The notes below the pieces were generated by a model, which worked only from the letters and a program-made list of their open reading frames with translations, had not been told where the DNA came from and made no database searches. From assembly GCA_964017235.1 (NCBI GenBank), contig OZ024936.1, forward strand, positions 45,497,028 through 45,561,027: a stretch of 64,000 nt of DNA, given 5' to 3'. Within the stretch, counting starts at the first letter, position 1. Each line of letters opens with the position of its first letter. This stretch comes from Sabellastarte sp. h YS-2021. Taxonomy: Eukaryota; Annelida; Polychaeta; Sabellida; Sabellidae. Made by a program: the position numbers and the translations under genes. This document shows, piece by piece, positions 48,323 to 59,929 of this stretch.

Positions 48323-49440
48323 TGTACAAACACTGGCTTTTGGATGGACTGATAATTCCCATCAAATCGAATGGATTTTCATATATTTATACAGCCTTTT
48401 TGCGAGGTTGAAACTTTTTCTGAAATTGTGTATTTTGCCATTTTTTTTTTTTTTTTTTTTTGCTTAATATATGAAAAAGTCTTGTCAAAAAGTGCATTCA
48501 TAATGCTCTGAATTATGTGTATCATGCAAGACTTATATGGTTGCAAATGTTCTAACGTAATATTTTTGCTAATTATACTAAATACAATTAGACATATCAT
48601 ACCAATTCATCATAATTTATGTAATACATTTATATGAGATCAAACACTGATATTTTGCCTGTTATTAGATATTAAATTATAATTATAATACAGTAAAGCA
48701 TATGCTATCCTAACCATATTAATTTGAGATGTATTCACCTACTGCGACCTCGGGACATTTTTTTCAAGAAACAATGTTATCCTGCAACAGAGAAGAATAT
48801 TCACTGGAAATTATGGTTTATAAAAAAACTCATTATAAACTAAACAATGATGATTTATGCATTCCTCCGATTTCCTCTTCCACTTTTAACTCAGGACATT
48901 TTTAGAAGGTATGCTATGTGCCTACCTTTTTTTAGCACAAAATTTAAGATTTATAGGTATCAAGGTAATGCAATAAGCTCCATGGCACAAAATTGCTGTG
49001 AAAACATGCTTAAAAATGGAAATCTGTGAGGTGGGTATAATAAATAATAAATATCCCACACAATGGGACAGAGTTACTTACATGTGACATCTTGGAAGTG
49101 TACCTTTGTCACCTCAGACGTTATGTGGCAAACATTCATCAAAAGCAGGATTGCTAAGGCATGCATATAATGTAAACACTTGTATAGAATTGGTACTTGG
49201 GTTGTGCAGCTATTTTTATCAAGTGTTGTTAGCATTCCTATATGATTCAGCACACAGGTGTCCCGAGTTGGCAACAATGATAATAATAATCATAATGATT
49301 TCAAACATTAATAAAACACAATGTACTCATTTATTAAACATAATTGTTATATTTAGTTGCTTTTCAGTATATTTATATTAATACTTGTAAAACCATAATA
49401 ATTCTTTGTCATCACAATTTTGAATAAATTAGATAAAAAT
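48323..49440. other. LPMO 3' region and spacer
   Basis: AT-rich with a T homopolymer at 48441-48461. No canonical AATAAA close to the stop codon was picked out. No further gene is seen. Confidence 0.4.
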
Positions 49441-49444
49441 ATAA

Positions 49445-49740
49445 CAAGGACGGAAAGTCTTTCGGTCTATGTGCGTGAGCTGCAAAGCCATCAGATATAT
49501 CAGTAGGGCACCAGAATTGATAAAAGTCTGGAGACAAAAACAAATTCTGAGTCTGATACAACCCATACCTAATCCAGAACTCAGACAGTCACCCGTCCAA
49601 GTACTAATATAGGTCTTTGCTGCTTATCTTCAGTAGGATACTCATCACTCTTTTCCACAATTTATGAAAGTCTGTGGCAAAAAAAATAAAAATTGATCTC
49701 CAGAAGCACGAGCCTAGCTAGGGCTCTCACTAAAAATATA
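49445..49740 (-). repeat. SINE C copy 3 (5S rRNA-derived, full-length)
   Basis: On the reverse strand it reads from 'tagtgagagccctagctagg' through 'attagtacttggacgggtga' to 'gctcacgcacatagaccgaa'. It is a complete copy useful as family reference. Confidence 0.8.
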
Positions 49741-49764
49741 TATGCCCCAAGTCTGTCCTTTTTT

Positions 49765-49910
49765 CCTGTTGGAGGTGCATTCCTCATTACCCTCACCTCC
49801 CGATGTGGAGGGGAGATGGTATTGTAATCACATTAGTTTGTTCATCTATTTATCTGTCTGCGCACAATAACTTGAAAACTATACATTGGTAAGTCATATT
49901 TTCCCACACG
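49765..49910 (+). repeat. Diffuse interspersed repeat ('ggaggt...aacttgaaaacta')
   Basis: A pattern of 'tgtggaggggagatggtatt', 'tgtctgcgcacaataacttg' and 'aaaactatacattgg' recurs loosely at about 7265-7330, 33760-33870, 41885-42000 and 54590-54720. No coding part or clear termini are seen. The grouping is by eye and tentative. Confidence 0.35.
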
Positions 49911-50284
49911 ATGGGGCCACTGGTGGCTTGGCCCTATCAATAGGAATCTAGATCAACCACCCAATAGAGACTCTGTGAATGATTTTAAATATCTGCTTTA
50001 TAGCTCAAAACTATTAATCTCATTGGAGTCTTAATTCCACACCCTGGCTTAGTGAGGATGAGATGGTGTCGATGAGACAGGGGTTTTACATCAAAAATCT
50101 AAATACTGTCCACTAAAACAAGCCCATGTTCTCTTTGTACACAAGACGTGATGTACTGAATACTCTGTGTGGTGACTCTGAATCCTAAACAGCGCATACC
50201 AATACCCAAAGTTAGGGTTTCATGTGTATAAACCAAACCTAGTGTGGTTAATTATTGCAGTTTGTCTTGTGATTTGATTGCTGT

Positions 50285-50440
50285 GGAATGTAAGGCGTGT
50301 GGTTAATAACCAAATCATCCAATTGTATGTGGGTTGTATTCAAGGAGATCAGCCCCACAAGTGACAGAGCAGAGGACCTGTCATAATAGGACCCTGGCTG
50401 TTGAACAGGACGTAAAACCCCAACGTTGACCTTTGTCAAG
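50285..50440 (+). repeat. SINE D copy 5
   Basis: 'atgtgggttgtattcaagga' is a decayed B-box region. The tail 'ggaccctggctgttgaacag' plus 'gacgtaaaaccccaac' is well kept. Confidence 0.65.
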
Positions 50441-50449
50441 CAATTCAGT

Positions 50450-50605
50450 TTCTCTGTGACCTAGTCATCAAGAATTGCATCTAATTACAGACTTTCAGCC
50501 GTACGTAGTTTTGAGTCTGACAAAATGCAATTCTAAAGAGGCCTGTTCTGATATGACCCTGACAGTTGAACAGGATGTAAATCCCTAACATTGAGCTTTC
50601 ACAAA
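50450..50605 (+). repeat. SINE D copy 6
   Basis: The tail 'tgaccctgacagttgaacag' plus 'gatgtaaatccc' and a head-like 'attgcatctaattacagact' are present. It lies immediately downstream of copy 5. Confidence 0.55.
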
Positions 50606-51101
50606 AAAGATCAGGAAAGGTAAGCCAAAAATCAGCTAAAACTCGGCACATAAAGCCAATTACTAAAGCTGATTTCTTTCTCTGATAACTGGCTTATCCC
50701 TTTTGTAAACACCATTCCTGATTGCCATTACTATGTTCTTGATTAACCAGCGTGCTTGTAGATACATACCCAAACTTCTTCTTTCGAAGCCAGTTATTTT
50801 CATTACCCATGCAGTCAACATGTACAACTACAGCCTGGGTATCTTTACTTCCCTTGATTAGGATCTGCCTATGTGATGCAGCTTGACCAGTTCCCATCTG
50901 ATCACTAAATTTAAATAGCACTAGGCTTGGTTAGTAATTGGACAGCTGAACATATGAGTTTTGGGCCAGATATAGACAGATACTGGATGACTGAACACTT
51001 AAATAGCTGTCCAAACGCAATATAACTGAAACAAAATATTAGGCGTGACATTAAATATGTTAAACAATCAATCATTCCTGTGATTAGAGAGCCCCCGGCT
51101 G
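50606..51101. other. Gene-free spacer with a SINE-like tail
   Basis: At about 51005-51050 the sequence 'aacaaaatattaggcgtgac' resembles the tail of SINE B copy 2. No head is visible and no gene is seen. Confidence 0.4.
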
Positions 51102-51654
51102 CAGGGGTCGATTTCATAAAAAAACCTTTGCCCACACTTAGACTTTAGAAAGTTAAGGCTTTTATCTTAAAATGAGGCTGAATCTGTGGTCTTAGGGTAT
51201 CACAAAGCTGCTAAGCCTAGGCTTTGGCTAAATCTACTCGGGGGTGAGCTTAACTTTTGTAATCAAAGACTAAAATATGTCTGTCATATATTTTTCTCAC
51301 TTCGTACTTTGAAATGCAAGAATATAAAGCATAAATAAATATAAAACATCCCCAAAATAGTCTTTGGGCACATTTATGCAGTTACAAGGCTTTTCTTTGA
51401 AAAAACAGCATTGTTTCAAAAGACAAAATGAGTTTAAAAAGATATATGTCACCACTGAAATATTTAGACTAGACATAAATGGTCCAAGACATAGAAAACC
51501 ACTGTGGTTACATGATAAGCTTGGACTTAGCTAAGTCACCCTTTGTGAAACCCATTACGTCTAGGACTTAACAAAGACAAAAGACTCAGATTTAAGTCCT
51601 GGACTTAGCCTAAGTGCATTCTAAGTCTGAGACCCTTTGTGAAACCGGGCCCAG
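51102..51654. mobile_element. 553-bp MITE with terminal inverted repeats
   Basis: The left end 'caggggtcgatttcataaaa' pairs with the right end, whose reverse complement is 'ctgggcccggtttcacaaag'. Subterminal parts on both sides are rich in 'cttagact/agtctaag' words. Non-coding. The superfamily is not recognised. Confidence 0.65.
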
Positions 51655-51679
51655 TATTTTAAAAACACACTTCTTGGAG

Positions 51680-51830
51680 TACATGCAGTTGGTCAAGGTG
51701 CTGTGCTGTAAACTGTCGACCATCAGTAAGCAACTACTAACTTTCCCACATAGGGTCCGGGGTTTGAACCACAGACCTCAGAGGTGGGAGGCGAGTGTGT
51801 TACCACTGCACCACTGTGGTCTCTCCAATA
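51680..51830 (-). repeat. SINE B copy 6
   Basis: Reverse-strand copy: 'actaactttcccacataggg', 'ccggggtttgaaccacaga' (B-box complement) and 'agaggtgggaggcgagtgtg'. Its 3' part is missing. It abuts the MITE. Confidence 0.75.
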
Positions 51831-52034
51831 TTTTAATGACGCTCTTCTTGGAGTGAATATTATAACCTTAACTGCTGATTAGCATGTGCAATATCTTCTC
51901 TACACAGAGGAACTCAGTGTGCTTAACAAACAAAGAATGGAGAAGAACTGATAGTCAAGCGACATTCTAGTCCAGTCATCCAGGGTTGTGGGTGTGAACT
52001 AGAAGACAAAAAAATGGGAAGCTTGACTTGAAGA

Positions 52035-52825
52035 GTTTTTAAGCGTGAGCTCTGGAGAGGCCCGTGCTTCTAGAGATCCCTTTTTGTTTATTTCTTTTTT
52101 TGTGGACAGAATTTCATAAATTTTCTCATAGCATGATGAGTGCCCGTCACATCACAGGCAGTGAAACATCCCTGTCCTTGGACGTCTGTTTATAACCTTG
52201 GGAGTCAGTGGCCCACCGTCCCAGACATTATGCTTCTCTCAAAAGTTTTGAAATGCATGAAATTTCCACCTCTGATTTTTGTTCCTTGGGCATACACAGA
52301 CGATTTCACGCATGTGCATATGAATTTCTTACTACCGTAACTGAAGGTTGTGACTTTCGGTGTAATACGGCGACATAAGGTGAGTTAAGGTATTGGTCAT
52401 TTTGCCACATGTTCGATGATGGCTACCAAAGGTGAGTTGAGGTTAATGGAGGTTTCTTCTCAGTGACCAATTTTTGTAGCACTGTCATCCTACTGTTATT
52501 GATAGTTAAAAACCTGTGTCCAATCATTGGCCATCCGCCTGTCGTGTGAACAACTCGGATAAAATGGGAGCGACCTGGGGGCCTGCCAACGAGTAAAACT
52601 TCTAACCATGGGACACCTGTAGTGTGAAAGAGGCACTAGCAGTAATTTGGCTACGTTATGGATAGGTGACCATCTGATTTCTAGTCCAGGTGTTGGATGT
52701 GTCTGACTCAGAATTAGTTTTTGTCGCCAGACCTCCAAGACTTAATTATTCAGTGCACTATTTGTGTCTCCGATGGCTTTGAAGCTCAGTATTTAGACCG
52801 AAGGACTTTTTCTCAAGTTATTGCT
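52035..52825 (+). repeat. SINE C copy 4 (5S-derived), interrupted
   Basis: The head 'gtgagctctggagaggcccg' and 'tgcttctagagatc' ends near 52140 at 'atgatgagtgcc'. The family sequence resumes near 52637 with 'taatttggctacgttatgga', 'taggtgaccatctg' and the tail 'tttagaccgaaggac'. Roughly 500 bp of foreign sequence separates the halves. Confidence 0.7.
52140..52636. mobile_element. About 500-bp insertion (possible MITE) inside SINE C copy 4
   Basis: The left end 'tgcccgtcacatcacagg' and the reverse complement of the right end, 'tgcctctttcacactacagg', look like short imperfect inverted repeats. Non-coding. Exact termini are uncertain. Confidence 0.5.
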
Positions 52826-53660
52826 TTTTGGCCTTGAGTCTTTCTCAAGGATATTGCTGATGAACTGGTTCTTACATGTAAATTAAGAGAGTTTGATATA
52901 CTTGGAGCATGGTGAATAGAAAACTATTTGTGGGATTTGAGGGCTTTATACTGAAAAGAGGAAACTTGAAGGAACTGGATGTTTGGACAACTGGTGTTTC
53001 TTCATCTTGTGTAACGATTACGATTACGATTCCACATTATACAGACCATTCACATCACTCTTGATAACACAGTGTGGGGGGCTATCAGTCCATACAGTGA
53101 CTGTATCGACATTTGTCTTCCTCTTAATCGTCTGCTTCCTATGATCATATACTAGTCTTTCTATTTTATATGTCAGACAACAAAACTTTGACAAAGGCAA
53201 TGAAGTTTATTTTTCAAACATCAGTTTTGTTTATTTCTTTTTTGAAATTAATGGTTTAGTGGCATATCTATTTTTGTCAATATTTTCTGCTGATTTGGAG
53301 CTATAGAAATTGCATTATCGCCCCATAAAAAGCTCCTTGAAAGGTTAATTGGTGTGACTTTGTGTGGATATGTAAATTTATAACTTGGATTTCCATCAAC
53401 TCATGCATTCTAATCCAAAGTAAATATACTTTTTAAAACAGGGAATTATTGTTTACTTTCACAAATTTAAAATTCTTTATATATACCTACATAAATATAA
53501 TTTTTAATTTTCCCTTGTCAAAATAATGAAAAAATATGCACATAATTTTTTAGGTCTAGATATAAAGACTACCTGGAACATATTTCTCAGTGTGAGCAAG
53601 TCACAAACACTGTAAATTGTATGGAGTTAAGCTGTGCACACATCTTAACTCTGCATATTT
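52826..53660. other. Gene-free spacer
   Basis: AT-rich DNA. No gene or repeat is recognised. Confidence 0.4.
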
Positions 53661-53664
53661 CCAG

Positions 53665-53793
53665 ATACACACTTGTCTGGGCACATATGTGTACAGACTA
53701 CTCACTAACATAACTAAACTCTGTCCAACACCTGTTGTTGTCCTTACTCAGTACATAACTGGCTGCTGCTCTCCAGGTTACTTAGACACAATG
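53665..53793 (+). CDS. Possible lone exon with EMI-like cysteine pattern
   Basis: A 129-bp open stretch sits between an acceptor-like 'atatttccag' and a donor-like 'ATG|gtaata'. It reads in phase 0 as 43 codons with 'TCLGTYVYRLL', 'KLCPTP' and 'TGCCSPGYLDT'. The C...C...CC-x-x-G-Y arrangement resembles part of an EMI domain, as in secreted EMI/EGF-type matrix and receptor proteins. No neighbouring exons were identified on either side, so it may be a relic, a single exon of a gene with very long introns, or chance. Confidence 0.25.
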
Positions 53794-53847
53794 GTAATAG
53801 ATGTAAAATACAGATTCATCAGCAGAGAAATATCAAATCACAAATAA

Positions 53848-54890
53848 CATAAATTGATTTTCAGCATTTTATGCCGAATTTAAACAAGATATCATTTTTA
53901 TTTTTACCAGGACAGAAGTGCAACCTGTTCAATTTATATTTTTGATATTTAAGTTTGAGAGTTATATGGATTGATGGACTCCAGGCAAAAAAATCCCAAA
54001 ACAAAGACCCACATTATAAACTTCCAACAAATTAGTAGTAATAACCTTTTGTCCTATATAGTTTTATCTCTATGTCCAATGCTCTTAACTTTAAAAGACA
54101 TTTGCCTAAATCATTTAAATAGGTGTAAATGTTATGATATAGTTTTGCTAGAATTTTAGCAGATCTATGTTGGTATTTTGTCAGCAGTATTTACGGAGAG
54201 TTCTCTTTGATGTATAATGGACTTGCCGATACACTTTACAATCAACATCAAGCTAAGAGATTTGCTGCAAACTGGCTTGCTTGCCAGAGTGAAATTGGTT
54301 GGAAAGGGGTCTATTTCAGAAAACATATAAATCATTCACCAGTTATCGGTTTTGTTCGCATAGTAAAAAACACAAAATTTCTTCTAATTAACTAATACTT
54401 TAATATAACAATTAATAATTATTTTAGGTTTATTGTTTAGAAATCAACTATTTAGATTTGTCTTGTGAAGAGAAAAGAGACATGTTTAAACTTGGGTACT
54501 AGTGAGACTATCTATCTTCACCTTTGAACCCATGCTATGGGTCACGTTTTTGCTTGACCAATTTTTACATTATTTTCTAAATTAGTGATTTTCTCCCTCG
54601 GTCCATTCTGGGTGGAGGTATTGTAATCGGGTCTGTTTGCTTGTCTGTATGCATGTTTACACAAGGAGATGTATAACCATGGCTCGGTCATCAAGAAATT
54701 TGGTCTGGAGCCAAGTCTGAAATGCAAATCCAGAATTACTTTGTAATTTTAGGTAATATTCACAGGGAAGGGTTTGTTGGTTCTCAAGGTCTACTTGTTT
54801 ATCGTTGTATTATCTTAGGGGTTTTGTTTTTGTCCTTGTTTACATAGATTATTGATCTTCCTGTGATTGAGTACCTATTCTTGGTACACG
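53848..54890. other. Gene-free spacer
   Basis: AT-rich. The part at about 54590-54720 belongs to the diffuse repeat noted at 49765. Confidence 0.4.
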
Positions 54891-54894
54891 GGTG

Positions 54895-55126
54895 GTCACA
54901 ATTGTGTCTGGTTCATAATAATGTCCAATTTTTATTGGAATTTATTTTTAAAATGTTGCAACCAGAATTTTGAATATCTTTTTTCAAAATATTCCCTTTG
55001 AGATCGATTTAATTTCATGAAAATTTTAAAACAATTGAACCAAACACCCAAACTGAGTACCATGACACTTAGTAAAAAATTAAAGGACATAATTATGACC
55101 CGGACATAATTGTGACCACCCGTGTA
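54895..55126. mobile_element. Mariner/Tc1-type MITE, 228 bp with about 40-bp inverted repeats
   Basis: The element 54897-55124 is flanked by TA on both sides (54895-54896, 55125-55126). The left end 'cacgggtggtcacaattgtg' and the reverse complement of the right end, 'cacgggtggtcacaattatg', agree for about 40 bp with about four mismatches. TA target duplication is the hallmark of Tc1/mariner elements. Non-coding. Confidence 0.85.
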
Positions 55127-56760
55127 TACTTCTACTGTCATAATGAAAACAAGTTATAAATTTGTATGCGATTTAATTTCATGAAGTTTAAAATCCTAAC
55201 ATGTTAAGTACCATTTCCGCATTTACTTTACCTGCATTTATTTTCTTTCACCTTTAGTGAAGGTCACCCAGCTAACTGAATGTTTCTGATAAACTTAAGT
55301 GATCAAAACAAAAGCAGAATGCAATCTTTAAGTGTCGATTTCCGCAAAGTTTTTCTACAGCTCAGAATTATTCAAATGGAATAAAACATTATTTAAAACC
55401 TTTCACATTGCTAGTTTTCAATTGGCGAGTTTATAGGGAACTATTTGCCAAGTGCCCAGTTTAGTGGCAGATTTGCCAAGGGCCGATGTGTCAACGGGCG
55501 ACTTGTTCAGTTCCCCCTTTAACATGTGGTGCATGTTATATTTTAATATTTTTCACAAGACAGATTTTTTTTTCTAAATGAATACATAAATTATTCAGTA
55601 AATATGTGTGCTGCATATAATTTCTTTACTTGTTTTCTCAGTCTCAAATGTGTTCATGTTTTCTTATGTGTACTGAGAAAAACTGGATATTTTGAGATGA
55701 CCCCTGGTGAGCACACGGCTGTTGTACTTCGCTCACCTTTTCCCTTTGTACATCTGTTGATATTCAACTTGATGATCTGGCAAAATCGGGGAAACCACCA
55801 AAGGATACTTGATTTTCGACTTCAAAATTTGTGATTTATGAGGAAATTGGGATTTATATTTTAGGTTTGTAAATTCAAACATGATGAGCGCGTTCATTTG
55901 AAAAGTCTTACTGTGAGAAAAAGAAATATTAACGATTCTTCAAATTCATTTGAAATTAATACATTACAAATTTTCTTTGTCTTTGATATGATGAATTTTT
56001 CTTAACTTCATAGACATTGTCAAACTTAACAAGAAAACGTATCTGAGGAATGATCTCTTGGAAGCATTTAAACTTGAATTCAGATAATTTATTCTATCTT
56101 TTTTCTCTTGATATTTACTTTAGAGTGTGTTTTTTAATTTCACATTTTAATTTTAAACGAAGTATATTCAGCATAAATGCCTGACACTACCTGTATGTTC
56201 TATGTACTTTTTTTTTTTTTTTTTTGGGGGGGGGGGGGGTTAAGTAAATCCTTAACTTTAAAGTCATAAATTATATTGGTTTAAAATAGTTTAAAATGTA
56301 GTGCTGAAGAGTCTATGAAGGATACTGTATAAACCACAGAAAATCATTTTATTCAAAACAGAAAAATGGGCTCATTAAATGTGGAATGTGGACCACATGG
56401 ATCCAGATATTCCCAAGGCTGGAGATCACGTGATCAGAACAGGTATGCTTCCCTATTAATTTGTCAGAGATTCGGTCTACAGTATAAACCTTTTCCCCGT
56501 CTTACATTATAATGCTCATCAAAGCACATCAACATGCTTAGAAACTACTACTACTTACTACTAGTACTATTACTACTAATAATAATAATGAAAATGAACA
56601 AATTTGTAAGATGTATATTATCTTATTCTTTCCGCCAAAACAGTGAATTTCTGTTGATGAACAAAGTTACAGACAACATTACTTTCTAATTCCTCTCTCA
56701 GGAAAGAAGGTAACACAATGAAATTTAAATAACACTAAACCTCATATTCAGCTGATTTTA
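55127..56760. other. Gene-free spacer with T18/G14 homopolymer junction
   Basis: A run of 18 T (56208-56225) is directly followed by 14 G (56226-56239). Otherwise AT-rich with no gene recognised. Confidence 0.45.
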
Positions 56761-56779
56761 AATGAGATGATAATAACTT

Positions 56780-58095
56780 TATTGGGTCTGATCAAATGCC
56801 ATCCACTACAGCAATGGTGGAAATTTGTGGCTGCAAGGAAATTCTTTTCTCTTTTTGTTTCTCCAGACTTGTTGAAGATCAAAGTTAGAGTCATTGGTAA
56901 ATACTTGAATAATACTTCGAAATCCGATACTCTTCATCTTGCTAATTTGACACATGCCTCAAATTGGCAAAACTCAAACAACAGATATAAATCACTGACA
57001 ATTGGGCATGCCTTTGTAGACTGTATGTACCAAGGACAATAGTACAGCAAACACATAAAAACTGTGTAAACAGATTGCTTGGTGCAACAGGCTACCCAAT
57101 AAACTATGACATCAAATGTGACTACTTCAAGAATTTGATGAACAAAAACAGTCAGAATTTAAAACAACTATGGAAGGTTCTTTAAAATGCACTCCACAGC
57201 TTCCCTGTCAGGGTATTGCAATCAGGCAGTCAGACAAGAATCTTGCTTATTGTTTATTTGTTACCTACTTTCAAGATAAAAGCAGTAAGATATGCAAATC
57301 TTTTCCTCGTCCTCTTCTCCTGAAGTGCTCCTTGTCATACTCCTGCCTTGCCCTCTGTCTTTAACTATGTATCTATGATTTAAGTATTAAAAATTATGAA
57401 TGCTCACCCACCAAGTGTTGGGCATTTGATCCTTGCTCAACTTTCGTTGTGTAAGAGTGCATTGACGTTCTACTACCATCAATATCCAGACTTGTTGATC
57501 TTTCCCTCCCTAAGGAGTTTATTCCATCAGAATTCAAGAAAGGCTGTTGTGACACCTCTCATAAAAAGGCTTCATTACCCGGTGAGGATTTTAAGATTAA
57601 TCGCCCAGTGTCTGGACATATTAATACAAATAACCTTGACAAACTGAATCAATAAGCATACAGGCAGAGTCATTCATGAGAAACAGCACTCTTAGTAATA
57701 AAGGATGATATTCATTTGTCATTGTCTAAATAGGTGCATACTTCTATGGTACTGCTCACCCTGTCAGCTGCTTTTGACAAAATTGATCACAGTACACTTC
57801 TCAGCAGTTTGTCATCCTGGAGTTTGATGTATGTAAGTAAAGGCATATACTATCAGACTACAGAGAGTTCAAAATGCCTTATGTCATACGGTATGCAAGC
57901 TAAATAAATATTGTCATGTTACACCCTTCCTGCACAAACTACACTGGCTCCCCATTCATTACCGTATATTGTTCAAATACAATTTCCTTACTTATAAAGC
58001 AATACATTTCAGTCAACCTCCAGATCTTTCCTCTCTAATTAGGTGGAATGATCTCACACGGGGCAATCGCCTATCTATTTCCTCATCTAAACCAA
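56780..58095 (+). mobile_element. Degraded LINE (L2/CR1-type), linker and reverse-transcriptase part
   Basis: From about 57060 words of the endonuclease-RT linker appear ('NSQNLKQLWKVL', 'QDKSSKICKSFP'), then the start of the RT ('SRKAVVTPLIKR'). Later come 'LTLSAAFDKIDHSTLL' (catalytic box A with Asp) and a C-terminal 'CHVTPFLHKLHWLPIHYR'. These parallel the LINE at 61.7-63.25 kb (LLDLSAAFDTIDHNILL; AHVTPILQKLHWLPVKYR). Between box A and the C-terminal part most of the RT is deleted. Multiple stops and frame changes make it dead. Confidence 0.65.
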
Positions 58096-58108
58096 ATATA
58101 GCTCAAGT

Positions 58109-58368
58109 TTAACAGTGCACTTAGGGGCCACAGTGGCAGAGTGGTAACACTCTCCCGTCCCACCTCTGAGGCCAGGGTTCGGTTCCCGGCACAGCCTCAT
58201 GTGGGAAAGCTGGTAGTTGCTTGCCGTTGGTCAGCAGTTTACAGTACAGAACCCTGATGAACTGTATGTACTGGTTTCCTCTGCCCTTCCAACTACCCGT
58301 CGTTATATGACCTGTACAGTGTTGAAAGTGACATAAAACCAAAAATAAAAAAAATTAACAGTGCGCTT
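58109..58368 (+). repeat. SINE B copy 7 with target-site duplication
   Basis: A full-length copy ('ggggccacagtggcagagtg' to 'gacataaaaccaaaaataaa') flanked by about 14 bp TTAACAGTGCRCTT at 58109-58122 and 58355-58368. It is inserted directly after the degraded LINE. Confidence 0.9.
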
Positions 58369-58789
58369 TAGTTCAAAAGGGCTATAAGTTTCTGATCTCA
58401 GGGTGTTAGTGGTAATGATTTCCAGTTTTTTAGACTAGGCAATTCCAGATGTTAACTTTGTAATTCTTGCCTTACTATGTTCCTACTGTTTACCACCTTG
58501 GCCCATAAAGGCTCCTTTTAGCAAGGAGCTAACTAAAGTAAAGGAAGGTGTATTTCAGCTAAAGAGCGCTACATATAATAAATAATTTATGTGAATATGT
58601 CTGTCACATATATAATAAGTTCACTGATGTGAAAAATAATTCTTTTCGAGATATTTGCTTAAATAGAAGGAAGACCATTCCGTTTCTACAAAGAAAGATT
58701 CCTTAAATTTCAAGATAACTTTTTGGGGAAGGAAACTTTTTGTAATAGATCTGTATTAAATAAGAAAGAAACATAAGGAACATTTGATT

Positions 58790-58925
58790 TAAGGTGCTCT
58801 GTTTGTGGAGGAACCTTTGTGAGGCAATCATCTCTGTGTGGGTTCGACCCCCACAAGTGGCAATGCTGAGGACTATGACCCTGGCTTTTGAAAGGACGTA
58901 AAACCTCAACTGTGTCTTTGAGTTA
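58790..58925 (+). repeat. SINE D copy 7
   Basis: 'tctgtgtgggttcgaccccc', 'acaagtggcaatgctgagga' and tail 'gaccctggcttttgaaagga' plus 'cgtaaaacctcaac' match the family. Confidence 0.75.
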
Positions 58926-59925
58926 CACACGATGGTATACATTGGCAACTCACGGTTATACCACCTTGTTCCAAATATATCCACGGTTGAATTTGTCTTA
59001 TAACTGTGCCAGAATAAACAAGGGGATATTTGAGACTTGGGAAAACATAACTAACATGTTATATCAATAAACACAGGGGGTTCTGGCCAGCCCAAAGTAA
59101 TACCAAGTGTAAAATAGACTAGTCCAGAATACACTACCACATTTAAACTTTTATAGGTTACATTACAACCAGGTATATGTAGATTCCCTATTTATGTCAT
59201 AATATTAGAAAATTGAAAATTTTAATTATTTAAATGTAACTTTTATGAGCTAAAAGCTTAACATCTGGGACAAGGTTCTGTTCTCAGGAGGGCCCTTGTG
59301 CCGGCCAAGTTAGGACAAATGAGCATATAATGAATGAGCTGTCTTCTAGGTGGCAGTACTAGCAATGCAAAGGTGGCCTAGAGAAAGACATACAACACAA
59401 CTTCCTTCTTCCAGTTGGAGTTTTGTCCCTACCACTCAGCTGTAACACAGTGAGAAGACAGGGTGGGACTTTCATTAGTCCTAGATTGTAAGCTTGTAGC
59501 TTATTAATAAGCTACATTTAATTAATTATAATTTTCAATTTTATTGCACTACATTAGCTTATGGCAGAGGGATTACAGCTCAGACTGTTTTTAGCAAGTT
59601 TTTCTTGTTATCACTTTATGTTAAGTATAAATGGAAGTCTGAGTACCAGTCTGAGTCCCAAGTACAGTGAACAAGCTGATCAGGCACTGTTATAGTGAAA
59701 AATCCAACTAATGCATGCATATCTGGACTTATGAAGGAAGTAGGTGAGTCCTAGAGAGAGAATAGAGAGAGGGAGTAGAGAGAGCCCGCCAAGGCTTTAC
59801 TAGTTATGAATTCAAAGAGTTTTAATTGTAAATTAACCATTGTAGATTATTATTACTATTATTATGTATTTGGTCACCTCGAGGAACAAATGTTATTAAA
59901 TATACACTTATTAAAGAAAATTAGA
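58926..59925. other. Gene-free spacer
   Basis: AT-rich DNA with a GA-rich patch at about 59750-59785. No gene is recognised. Confidence 0.4.
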
Positions 59926-59929
59926 GAAA

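Noticed and set aside
56354-56442. Possible short exon ('VECGPHG...GWRSRDQ') between AG and GT
   Set aside because: Very short, no clear phase and no recognisable domain or neighbours.
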